Shown here in pieces: positions 23,900 to 31,173 of a stretch of DNA of 64,000 bases. Position numbers and translations under genes: made by a program. The stretch is from DYGA01 sp964540695 (lineage in GTDB: Bacteria > Patescibacteriota > Patescibacteriia > S139-126), in assembly GCA_964540695.1 (NCBI GenBank), contig CAZINS010000004.1:3977-67976 (forward strand), read 5' to 3'. The notes under the pieces are model-generated. The model saw nothing but the letters and a program-made list of their open reading frames with translations, made no database searches and was not told where the DNA came from. Numbering within the stretch: position 1 is the first letter of the stretch; each line of letters begins with the position of its first letter.

Positions 23900-25567
23900 A
23901 TGCGAAGGCAGGATAAAATAATTAGAAAATTACGAAGAGATTTTTTTTTAAAACCAGGTGGAGAAAATATAGACACCCTAGTAAATTTTGTAGATCTTGC
24001 GGTTAAAACCTTGGTAACAAATCAAGGCAAAGGTCCATTATATCCATTTTATTCAAAACCACGTTCGATTTCTGAGGTTGCAGCAGGGGCTAACATCCCT
24101 TCTTTTTGTTCTGCTAACCAAAAAATCATTATCAAAAATTTATTTAAAGGGGTTCAAGGATCAGTGAAATCCAATAACCCTTTTATGGTTAAGAATATAA
24201 TCCCAACACCAGCTCTAATTTATTTAGCAGCAAATTTAGCAGTGTCTATTTATATGCCTAACGCGGTAACTGGTGAGGACTCGGCAGAAACACTGAATTG
24301 GGAAGTTAGTTGTGCTGCAGCCATTGCAAAATTGGCTGGATTAGATACAAAAAAAGTAGCTGGAGTTTTTACTTTTGGTGGAACAGGCACAAATATGTAT
24401 GCACTTAAAATTGCCTTAAGCAAAGTCCAACCATCACATGGCCATGAAGGAATCAAGGATAACGTAGTTGTTGTTGGCTCCCGTGCATCTCATTATTCTC
24501 ATCAGACAGTATTAAACTGGATTGGAATTGGTCAAAATAGTTATATTCAGGTTGGAACAAATTTAGATCAAACGACAAAGTTAGATGAGTTAGAGGAGGC
24601 TTGTAGAAATGCGCTTGATTCTGGAAAAAAGATTGCATGCATTGAGGCAGTTGGTGGAACAACGTCCAACATGGCTATTGATGATATAGAAAAAATATAT
24701 TATATACGAGAGGAATTAGTATCGAGGTATAACCTTAACTACAGACCACATATTCACGTTGACAGTGTTTTAGGGTGGGCATATTTAAATTTTATTAAGT
24801 ACGATTTTTTTAATAATCCTCTTGGTTTTAACGAGAGTATAAGAAGAAAAATTAAAAAAATTGTTGATAGAATTTCAAAATTGAAATTTGCGGATTCATT
24901 TGGTGTTGATTTTCATAAGACTGGTTATATCCCATATATTTCCAGCATGATTATTGTGAAAGATCAAGAAGATTTTGCTTTATTAAGAAGAGATAATAAG
25001 ATTATGACTCCTTTATTTCATAATGATTCTGCTTATAATCCCGGTATATTTACATTAGAAACGTCACGCTCGGCTTCAAATATTTTAGCAACGTGGGTCA
25101 CTTTGCAAGCTTTAGGAATGGAAGGATATCAAGTTCTTTTAGGTCATACTCTTGAAATGTCTGAGTTTATGCGAAACGAGATAATAAAGAATGAAAAATT
25201 TGGTTTGTATGTCGCAAATATTTATTCTTTTGGATGCGATATTTTTGTTAGATGTTACCCGCCAGGCTTAAACCCACGGGAACAATATAAAATCGAGTTA
25301 AAGGATGACTCAGTATTAAAAATCCACACAAATTATACGGATTCGTTCGCAAAATGGTTATTTTCTAATAAGAGCTTGGGAGATGAGGGAATTGCGCTTA
25401 GCAAAACATCAGCGGCATTTTATACTTATACTGGGAGCCCTGTAGTAGCTTTAAGAATTTACCCTTTAAATCCATATATTACCTTTGAATCCGCCTATAT
25501 TCTCATTGAAAGGCTTGTAATGGCAAAGAGAGAATTTGATCAAAAAGCGAATCAAGTAAATTTATGA
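23900..25567 (+). CDS. PLP-dependent group II amino acid decarboxylase-like protein
   Basis: A 555-residue fold-type I PLP enzyme of the glutamate/aromatic/tyrosine decarboxylase group. The glycine-rich phosphate-binding phrase FTFGGTGTNMYALKIAL (about 155-171), the stacking region SRASHYSHQ (about 194-202), the aspartate that holds the pyridine ring in HVDSVLGWA (about 288-296) and the Schiff-base lysine in VDFHKTGYIPY (about 335-345) are all visible. Such enzymes usually turn an L-amino acid into an amine and CO2. The linked TyrRS makes tyrosine the first guess, but the active-site phrase does not decide it. Start 10 bases after tyrS; the end overlaps the next gene by ATGA. Confidence 0.82.
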   Translation: MRRQDKIIRKLRRDFFLKPGGENIDTLVNFVDLAVKTLVTNQGKGPLYPFYSKPRSISEVAAGANIPSFCSANQKIIIKNLFKGVQGSVKSNNPFMVKNIIPTPALIYLAANLAVSIYMPNAVTGEDSAETLNWEVSCAAAIAKLAGLDTKKVAGVFTFGGTGTNMYALKIALSKVQPSHGHEGIKDNVVVVGSRASHYSHQTVLNWIGIGQNSYIQVGTNLDQTTKLDELEEACRNALDSGKKIACIEAVGGTTSNMAIDDIEKIYYIREELVSRYNLNYRPHIHVDSVLGWAYLNFIKYDFFNNPLGFNESIRRKIKKIVDRISKLKFADSFGVDFHKTGYIPYISSMIIVKDQEDFALLRRDNKIMTPLFHNDSAYNPGIFTLETSRSASNILATWVTLQALGMEGYQVLLGHTLEMSEFMRNEIIKNEKFGLYVANIYSFGCDIFVRCYPPGLNPREQYKIELKDDSVLKIHTNYTDSFAKWLFSNKSLGDEGIALSKTSAAFYTYTGSPVVALRIYPLNPYITFESAYILIERLVMAKREFDQKANQVNL

Positions 25568-27357
25568 AAAAGACGGGGTTACCTAAAAAAAAATTAAAAC
25601 ACTTCACTTTAAAAGAAGTAGTAGTTTGTGATTTTGATGGAGTTATATCAAAGGATGATGTTTGCGATAGAATTATGGAAAAATTTGGTAGTTCAAAATG
25701 GGTTCATATTGGCAAAGAACATGATAATGGGTATATATCGCACAGCAAAATGAATGAAGAATTTGTTGCTATTCTGAACGGGAAGCCACAAGATATAAGC
25801 AATTTTATAAAAAAAAATATAAAAATAAGAGATGGTTTTTTTAAATTCTTAGCAATCTGCAAGAGATATAATATTTTACCAATAATAGTTAGTGGTGGGT
25901 GGGATTTTTATATAAAAGTTGTTTTAAAAGATTTAAATTTATTTTTTGTTAAATCAGAAAAAGATCTGTTGAATATTCCTAAAAATGTAATACCCATAAT
26001 TTGTAACCGAATTATATTTGATAAAAAAAGAAGCTGTTGGAGAATCAAAAAATCTACTTTTGATGGTGAGTTTGGGTGCTCACCAGACAAAAAACATATT
26101 ATTAACTATTTAAGAAATAATAATGTTAAGAATATTATGGTTATTGGAGATGGATCCAGTGATTTTAGTGCTTCTCAGGCAGCAGATTTTGTTTTTGCGA
26201 CTGGCAGGTTAAATCAATATTGTAATAGAAAAGCTATAAAGCATATGAACTTTAATTCGTTTGAAGATATTAATCAAGAAATTTTAAAAATAAAAAAGAA
26301 TACAATAAGAGTATTAAGTCTACCATCTTATCATCCATACAATACAAGGTTTGATAATTACAGAGAGATAGTTTTCGTAAATCCAAGTTGTGATTTTTTT
26401 GTAAATAAAAAATTTTGTTCCCCCAAATATCTTGATAAACATTTTCCTTTAGAAAGTTATGATATAGTGCATATACATTTTGAGTACTATTTAGTGCCGT
26501 TTAAAACTCTTAAATTCCTTATTCAATATTTTATTCATAATGGAAAGCCAATCGTGTGGACATGCCATGATAGGAATAGCTTAGTAGATGAAAAAAATGA
26601 TAATAGATACATAAAATTTTTATATGATAATACCGATGCTGTTATAACACTGACCCCTGGATGCGCTAAGTGGTTGTATTCAAAATTTGGTCATCATCGT
26701 AGTAGAGTAACAGTTATTCCCATGGGTTATCTTGCACATCCATCAATTATTGATGAGGAAATGAGTAATGTTAAAAAGGATAAAAATCTTTTTACTATCC
26801 ATATAGGAGATTTTAGAAAGAATAAGGATTATATTTCGGCTATAAAAGATTTTCTTGCTTGTCCGTATTTAGCTAATGCTAAAATTCAGTTGATTTACAG
26901 CAGTATTAATTTTTTCAAAAATGATAAGTTTATTCAAAAACAAAAATCTGTTTTTTATAAACTAATTAGCCATAATAGTCGAATTGTAAAAGTATGTTCA
27001 CGAAGTATTTCCAATAATGTTTTTAACAAAGCTTTTTTGGCTTCTCATGCGGTAATTCTTCCTTATAAGTGGGGAACACATAGTGGACAACTTGAACTCG
27101 CAAGAGATTGTGGAGTTTACGTTATCGCTTCTAACGTAGGTTTTTATAAAGAACAATGGCCTGGAATTTATGAGTGGAATGTAACAGATGGCAAATATAA
27201 TCAGTATTCAAATCGTTATCAAAAAATGTTAATTAAAGTATACAATAAAAAACCACTAAAGCCAGCGGGACTATGGAGAAAAAATGAATTTGATAAAATT
27301 ATAAGAGACCATGTTAATGTTTATCGAAAACTAATAGATGCAAAAGCAAAAACATAA
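25564..27357 (+). CDS. HAD phosphatase fused to a GT-B glycosyltransferase
   Basis: A 597-residue two-part protein. Residues 15-235 are a HAD phosphatase of the phosphoserine-phosphatase/MtnX type: nucleophile motif CDFDGVIS (D23, D25), motif II IVSGGWDFYI (about 104-113), lysine in KSEKD (about 130), and GDGSSDFSASQAADFVFATG (about 196-215). Residues 250-597 look like a GT4-type transferase: VHIHFEYYLVP, WTCHDRNSL, PGCAKWLYSKFG and VIPMGY in the first half and HIGDFRKNKDY then VILPYKWGTHSGQLELARD in the second. The usual E-rich donor motif is replaced by HSGQLELARDCGVYVIA. The fusion suggests transfer of a sugar and removal of a phosphate in one pathway. ATGA-coupled to the decarboxylase gene. 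Confidence 0.75.
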   Translation: MKKTGLPKKKLKHFTLKEVVVCDFDGVISKDDVCDRIMEKFGSSKWVHIGKEHDNGYISHSKMNEEFVAILNGKPQDISNFIKKNIKIRDGFFKFLAICKRYNILPIIVSGGWDFYIKVVLKDLNLFFVKSEKDLLNIPKNVIPIICNRIIFDKKRSCWRIKKSTFDGEFGCSPDKKHIINYLRNNNVKNIMVIGDGSSDFSASQAADFVFATGRLNQYCNRKAIKHMNFNSFEDINQEILKIKKNTIRVLSLPSYHPYNTRFDNYREIVFVNPSCDFFVNKKFCSPKYLDKHFPLESYDIVHIHFEYYLVPFKTLKFLIQYFIHNGKPIVWTCHDRNSLVDEKNDNRYIKFLYDNTDAVITLTPGCAKWLYSKFGHHRSRVTVIPMGYLAHPSIIDEEMSNVKKDKNLFTIHIGDFRKNKDYISAIKDFLACPYLANAKIQLIYSSINFFKNDKFIQKQKSVFYKLISHNSRIVKVCSRSISNNVFNKAFLASHAVILPYKWGTHSGQLELARDCGVYVIASNVGFYKEQWPGIYEWNVTDGKYNQYSNRYQKMLIKVYNKKPLKPAGLWRKNEFDKIIRDHVNVYRKLIDAKAKT

Positions 27358-27367
27358 AGTAAAATAG

Positions 27368-28330
27368 ATGGAAATATTAAATTATATAAAACTCCTTATA
27401 AAAATAATAGGAGTTGAAAAGATTATCTCTTTTGAGCAGATTGATAGTGGGCAGTTAAACCGTGTGTTTTTATTAAACAATAAATTTGTTATACGATTCA
27501 GTGATGGAAGACATGATGGTAGAAATTTTTTAAGAGAGGAAAAAATTATTAATGTAATAGCAAAAAGAGTATCTGTACCGGAAATTATTTTTAGTGATTT
27601 TTCTTTTGAGAAAATACAATTAGACGTTATTGTTTTGAAGAAAATAACAGGGATTACACTGGCAAAAAAATGGTTGCAATTTTCTTACGCACAACAAAAA
27701 AAAATTATATGCCAGCTTTGCGACGAATTAAAAAAATTACACAGACTGCCAGTAGAAGATTTTAATTTTTTACCACCAGCGAATTCATGGAGTAATATTT
27801 TTAAAAAAAATGTTGAATCCTGCATTGCAGAAGCTGAAATAGATAAAAGAATAGATCAAAAATCCATTTCTTATATGAAAGAATATTTTAAAAATAATTC
27901 AAGAGTTCTGGACTTTCAAGGCACACAAGCGCTTGTGCATGGAGATATTCATTTTGAAAACATATTAATCAGTGGAAATAGAATTACTGCACTTTTGGAT
28001 TTTGAGCATGCAGAAATAGCTCCCATAGATTTTGAACTCGCTAAAATTATTAATTTTTGTTTATTTCCACAAAAATTTGTTGAACCTAAATTAAAAAATA
28101 AGTATGACGAACAAACTCTTATGAACGTTATAAATTTATTTAAAGAAAACTATAAAGAATTATTTATATCGAATTTTTTAAAAGAAAAATTAAAAATATA
28201 TTTAATTCCCGATGTGATATGGGGTTTCAAGCAAGAACTTTCGTCTGGGGTTTATTGTAAAGGCATTGCTAAAAAAACATATGAAGATATCTATTTAAAT
28301 AATAAAATTGAGAAAAAATTAAATTTATAG
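27368..28330 (+). CDS. Aminoglycoside phosphotransferase (APH)-family kinase
   Basis: A 320-residue protein-kinase-like small-molecule kinase. The N-lobe begins FEQIDSGQLNRVFLLNN (glycine-poor nucleotide loop) with the lysine-type strand replaced by KFVIRFSDGRHDG. The catalytic loop LVHGDIHFENILI (H191, D193, N198) and metal motif LLDFEHAEIAPIDFELAKI (about 212-230) are intact. Family members phosphorylate aminoglycosides, homoserine, choline, methylthioribose and other hydroxyl compounds. In this gene set it could phosphorylate an amine- or sugar-containing product. It sits 10 bases after the HAD-GT gene and 7 bases before an NDK-like gene, so one transcript is likely. Confidence 0.8.
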   Translation: MEILNYIKLLIKIIGVEKIISFEQIDSGQLNRVFLLNNKFVIRFSDGRHDGRNFLREEKIINVIAKRVSVPEIIFSDFSFEKIQLDVIVLKKITGITLAKKWLQFSYAQQKKIICQLCDELKKLHRLPVEDFNFLPPANSWSNIFKKNVESCIAEAEIDKRIDQKSISYMKEYFKNNSRVLDFQGTQALVHGDIHFENILISGNRITALLDFEHAEIAPIDFELAKIINFCLFPQKFVEPKLKNKYDEQTLMNVINLFKENYKELFISNFLKEKLKIYLIPDVIWGFKQELSSGVYCKGIAKKTYEDIYLNNKIEKKLNL

Positions 28331-28337
28331 TGATAAT

Positions 28338-28829
28338 ATGCCAAACATACTAATTGATTTATACATGAAAAAAGTTAACGAGTGTAAACTAAATACTCTT
28401 GGAGTAATTTTGTTTAAACCATTGTGTCCTGCTATTGAAATAGTAAATTTTGTAAAGTATTGTAAAGAACATAACCTCTCGATTTTATTTAAAAAGAGTA
28501 GGTCTTTATCTAGTTCTATGGTTATTGCACTCTATCCTAAAATATTTTCTTTTAATAAAGATGATATAACACATGGTATTTTATGGAAGCATAAAGTAAT
28601 TTCATATCATATTTCAAGTAAAAGTACATATTTTTTAGTTGATGGTAAAGAAGTTTGGGCAAAATTAAAAAGTTATAAGCAGTATATTCGCAAAAAATAC
28701 AAAAAAATATCCTATCCCCCTAAAGGGATGTCGGAGAAAGATGTTGTTAATCGTGTTATTAAAAATCATATTCATGTAGTCGATAAATCAGAATTGCAAA
28801 ATAGTTTATGGCTTCTTTTTTATAACTAA
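28338..28829 (+). CDS. Divergent nucleoside-diphosphate-kinase-like protein
   Basis: A 163-residue protein with no obvious annotation at first sight. Its order of elements matches NDK: a first strand TLGVILFKPLCP (compare TLIIVKPDGLV in the clear NDK at 31174), then KYCKEHNLSILFKKSRSLS in the position of the second strand. Near the end comes KNHIHVVDKSELQNSLWLLF, matching the NDK phrase N-x-x-H-x-x-D-S-x-E that holds the catalytic histidine. The histidine and asparagine are kept but the middle part is very different. I infer an NDK fold with a changed or lost substrate. Last gene of the decarboxylase operon; a small RNA element with a terminator follows. Confidence 0.5.
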   Translation: MPNILIDLYMKKVNECKLNTLGVILFKPLCPAIEIVNFVKYCKEHNLSILFKKSRSLSSSMVIALYPKIFSFNKDDITHGILWKHKVISYHISSKSTYFLVDGKEVWAKLKSYKQYIRKKYKKISYPPKGMSEKDVVNRVIKNHIHVVDKSELQNSLWLLFYN

Positions 28830-28912
28830 TTATAATATGCAAAAATAGAAAAATCTGTCATTAAATTGCGGTTGGTTTAGAAAGAGATTATGTATATTGT
28901 TATACTAAATAA

Positions 28913-29099
28913 AGTAATTTATACCTGTACTGTAACATTTATAACATTTCTGCCTGCCATCAGGCAGGACCTCGACCAAGATGGGTCAAAAAGAGTGAAG
29001 AAAGATAGATCAAAGACCCTTGTAAAACCCCTGAAGGCGGTGTTCTAGACAAGGCAGTTCAGCCATGAAAAAACAACAAACTTTGGTTTGTTGTTTTTT
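28913..29099 (+). ncRNA. Small structured RNA element R1 (related to the element at 36.6 kb)
   Basis: A structured segment between a possible -10 box (TATACT, 28901-28906; no good -35) and a perfect terminator. It contains a hairpin CTGCCTG/CAGGCAG (28950-28967), a small hairpin GACC/GGTC, an A-rich linker, and a core CCTTGTAAA (29018-29026), short stem, TTCTAG (29043-29048), ACAAGG (29049-29054). CCTTGT pairs with ACAAGG. The same core arrangement with compensating base changes is seen at 36618-36657. No protein is encoded on either strand that I would defend. Function unknown. Confidence 0.5.
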
Positions 29100-29102
29100 C
29101 AT
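29065..29102 (+). terminator. Strong intrinsic terminator of element R1
   Basis: Perfect 17-bp stem (29065-29081 with 29086-29102), TTTG loop, with a run of six T's at 29094-29099. It is symmetrical enough to work in both directions. Confidence 0.85.
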
Positions 29103-29121
29103 AGTTAGTGAGGATTGGTGT

Positions 29122-29197
29122 ACTCGAAGGGCGCGAGAGAAAGCGAGCGAGCGCAGCTTTCGGTGCGCAGCGCCCCGGTACCCGAGCGGAGCGAGGG
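29122..29197. other. GC-rich hairpin element in front of attR
   Basis: About 75 bases of strikingly GC-rich sequence in an otherwise AT-rich region. It can fold: CTCG at its left end with CGAG (about 29183-29186), GGGCGC (29129-29134) with GCGCCC (29170-29175), and GAAAGC (29139-29144) with GCTTTC (29156-29161). No gene is visible on either strand. It directly adjoins the 20-base tRNA repeat. Its role is unknown; a recombination or replication signal of the island is one possibility. Confidence 0.5.
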
Positions 29198-29198
29198 G

Positions 29199-29218
29199 GA
29201 GTCCACGTCCCCCAGCCA
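29199..29218 (+). repeat. Putative attR: exact copy of the tRNA-Gln 3' end
   Basis: Twenty bases identical to 21354-21373 and ending at CCA; flanks on both sides differ. The preceding GGGGG makes a local hairpin with the CCCCC of the repeat. Interpreted as the right end of the island. Confidence 0.7.
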
Positions 29219-29226
29219 CGACTTTT

Positions 29227-29251
29227 ACACCAATGTTTATTGGTGTTTTTT
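29227..29251 (+). terminator. Intrinsic terminator just outside attR
   Basis: Stem ACACCAAT (29227-29234) with ATTGGTGT (29239-29246) followed by T's. It stands where the terminator of tRNA-Gln would have been before an insertion. Confidence 0.75.
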
Positions 29252-29303
29252 ATTAGTTGACTTAATTTAATTAAAGTTTTAGATTTAAATTATAATTTAT
29301 TTT

Positions 29304-29639
29304 ATGGAAGATTCACTACGAGATATATTTTCAACATTATTTTTTTCTAAAGGTTTTTTGTTATTTATAATAATTTCATTTTTAATTTTTATTTTAATAA
29401 GAGAATTTTTGACTTGGTATTGGAAAATAAACAGAATAATTAGTTTATTAGAAGATATTGAAGAAAATACTAATACTAGAAGAGAAATTATAAAAAATAT
29501 AGAGGAAGAAAATAAAAAAAGTAAAAAAGAAAATAAAATTAATAAATTATTTGATGGAATACCAGATTATTTAATTTTTTTGTTAGGGATGATTATTACA
29601 GTAATGATTGTTATTATCATATTTAATAGTATAAATTAA
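29304..29639 (+). CDS. Small membrane protein with two helices and a coiled middle
   Basis: A 111-residue protein: first membrane helix about 14-36, a polar helical stretch about 45-80 rich in glutamate, asparagine and lysine (probable coiled coil), and a second helix about 87-110. Not recognised. First gene of the AT-rich accessory block after attR. A TATAATTTAT sequence about 15-20 bases upstream could be its -10. Confidence 0.5.
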   Translation: MEDSLRDIFSTLFFSKGFLLFIIISFLIFILIREFLTWYWKINRIISLLEDIEENTNTRREIIKNIEEENKKSKKENKINKLFDGIPDYLIFLLGMIITVMIVIIIFNSIN

Positions 29640-29736
29640 ATATATTGCTTCTAACCAAACTAAACATCTTAAACATATATTTACTTTAAACCATTTGAAT
29701 TAAAAAATATTTTACAATAATTATTTAAATAAAATT

Positions 29737-30201
29737 ATGCTTCAAGCAAATGAAATTAATAAACTACCTAAGGCATTGATCTGGTATCAGTTAACAGCGC
29801 TATTATTTGGTTTTACTATTTTATCCATTCCTTTTGGTATTGCAGGAAACTTCGCTGTTGCTTTTAAACTTTTCTTTTTCTTTATTATAGTACCAATTTT
29901 TATTTTTTTATTAATTGAGAATAAAATGATATCTTATTTATTTGATAACAGTAGAATAGTTATTAATAAAGGTATTATTTTTAAAGTAAATAAATCTATT
30001 CCTTATAACAATATTCAAAATATAAAAATTAAAACTGGACCTTTATTATCTATTTTTGGTCTCGCAAATATTTTAATTTGGACTGCTTCTCAAGGACAAT
30101 TATCTAATAAAGGAATTAAACCAGATGGTAGTTTAATTATAAATAAAGACGATGCAAGATTTTTATCAGATGTAATTTCGAAGGGTAAAACAACAGCTTA
30201 G
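29737..30201 (+). CDS. Bacterial PH domain (bPH2/YdbS-like) membrane protein
   Basis: A 154-residue protein: two membrane helices (about 15-38 and 42-66), then a soluble part with DNSRIVINKGIIFKVNKSIP and YNNIQNIKIKTGPLLSIFGL, followed by LANILIWTAS. These are the hallmark phrases of YdbS/YdbT-type bPH_2 domains. Function of the family is poorly known; some members are linked to membrane stress or bacteriocin immunity. It has the same architecture as the protein at 15713 but is not a close copy. Confidence 0.68.
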   Translation: MLQANEINKLPKALIWYQLTALLFGFTILSIPFGIAGNFAVAFKLFFFFIIVPIFIFLLIENKMISYLFDNSRIVINKGIIFKVNKSIPYNNIQNIKIKTGPLLSIFGLANILIWTASQGQLSNKGIKPDGSLIINKDDARFLSDVISKGKTTA

Positions 30202-30306
30202 TTTATAAAGTTTGTTAAAGTATTAAACATAAAATTAAAATAAATTAGTTCTAACCTCTTCAAATAAGTGCAGCCATGAACATTTTTTAACTATATAAGA
30301 TTAATA

Positions 30307-31089
30307 ATGAAACAAGAAGATTATTATAAAGAAATAGAACATTTAAATATTGAACATTATACAGGAGAGATTTCTTATTATTCTAATGCTGTATTGCGAA
30401 AATCTGAAATTGTTTTTTTAAACAACATATCAAAACAATCAAAAATATTAGATTTAGGTTGTGGTTCTGGAAGATTTTCTATTAATGCTGCTAAAATTGG
30501 TTTTAAAAATGTGACAGGTTTAGATATTACACCAGAATCAATTAATACTTGTAAAAAAAGATCTCAAGAAGAAAAATTATGCAATACTGAGTTTGTAGTA
30601 GGTGATATGAGTGAGTTACCATTTGACGATAATAGTTTCGATTATGTTTTTTGTCCAAGATTTTCTATTAATGCTCTAGGTACTTTTGATAGGAGAAAAA
30701 ATGCTGTTAAGGAAATGTTAAGAGTTTGTAAGTTAGGTAATTATGTTTACATTGAAAGTTTTAATAAGTTTTATTTAGGTAGAGGTCCATTATTACTGTT
30801 AAAAACTTTATTTAATGATTTTATTCGATATATTAAAATTTTTTATTGTAAATTTTTTAATAAAGCCTATAAAGGATTATTACCTGGTGATATTGTTTAT
30901 AAATCTAATAAAGTTTTAGAAGCTTCGAAAGGTTATGCCCATTTGCCAACAATATTTGAATTAATAAGAATTATTCCAAAAAGTAAGAAAACTAGGTTCA
31001 AATCTATATTGCAAATAGCTGGATATATGAAATATGATTTCTTAAAATATTTTAGATATTCAATTTGGATTATTATTAAAAACGATTGA
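30307..31089 (+). CDS. SAM-dependent methyltransferase (Methyltransf_11 type)
   Basis: A 260-residue Rossmann methyltransferase. Motif I ILDLGCGSGRFSINAAKIG (about 49-67), the acidic ribose-binding end of strand 2 in VTGLDITPES (about 73-82), motif around VVGDMSELPFDDNSFDYVFC (about 99-118) and the post-motif EMLRVCKLGNYVYIESF are all present. The C-terminal 90 residues are a lysine-rich cap. Substrate unknown; its place among nucleotide, Nudix and glycosyl enzymes suggests a small-molecule substrate. Promoter for the next gene lies at its end. Confidence 0.82.
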   Translation: MKQEDYYKEIEHLNIEHYTGEISYYSNAVLRKSEIVFLNNISKQSKILDLGCGSGRFSINAAKIGFKNVTGLDITPESINTCKKRSQEEKLCNTEFVVGDMSELPFDDNSFDYVFCPRFSINALGTFDRRKNAVKEMLRVCKLGNYVYIESFNKFYLGRGPLLLLKTLFNDFIRYIKIFYCKFFNKAYKGLLPGDIVYKSNKVLEASKGYAHLPTIFELIRIIPKSKKTRFKSILQIAGYMKYDFLKYFRYSIWIIIKND

Positions 31090-31114
31090 CAAATTAGGAA
31101 TATTCTGTTATAAA
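31086..31114 (+). promoter_or_regulatory. Promoter of the NDK-kinase fusion gene
   Basis: Exact TTGACA (31086-31091), 17-base spacer, TATAAA (31109-31114). A strong ribosome binding site AGGAGGA follows at about 31161, unusual in this window and pointing to good translation. Confidence 0.75.
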
Positions 31115-31173
31115 TTTATTTATAAGTAATAATTGATCATTTAAAAACAATACAGATTTAGGAGGATATTATC

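Larger units (their letters stand above)
21374..29218. mobile_element. Putative genomic island inserted at tRNA-Gln (7.8 kb)
   Basis: The segment lies between the tRNA-Gln 3' end and an exact 20-base copy of it. It carries two Nudix genes on the minus strand and five linked plus-strand genes (TyrRS, PLP decarboxylase, HAD-glycosyltransferase, APH-type kinase, NDK-like), and ends in a small structured RNA and a GC-rich hairpin. A hairpin-T-run sits just beyond the right copy (29227-29251), as would be expected if it was once the terminator of tRNA-Gln. No integrase or transposase gene is present, so movement must have relied on an enzyme now lost or encoded elsewhere. Boundaries are well defined by the repeat; the mechanism is inferred. 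Confidence 0.6.

Noticed and set aside
29010..29256. Overlapping open frames of 63 and 69 residues on both strands
   Set aside because: They run through a perfect terminator stem and a GC-rich hairpin, with odd arginine-rich composition and no ribosome binding site.
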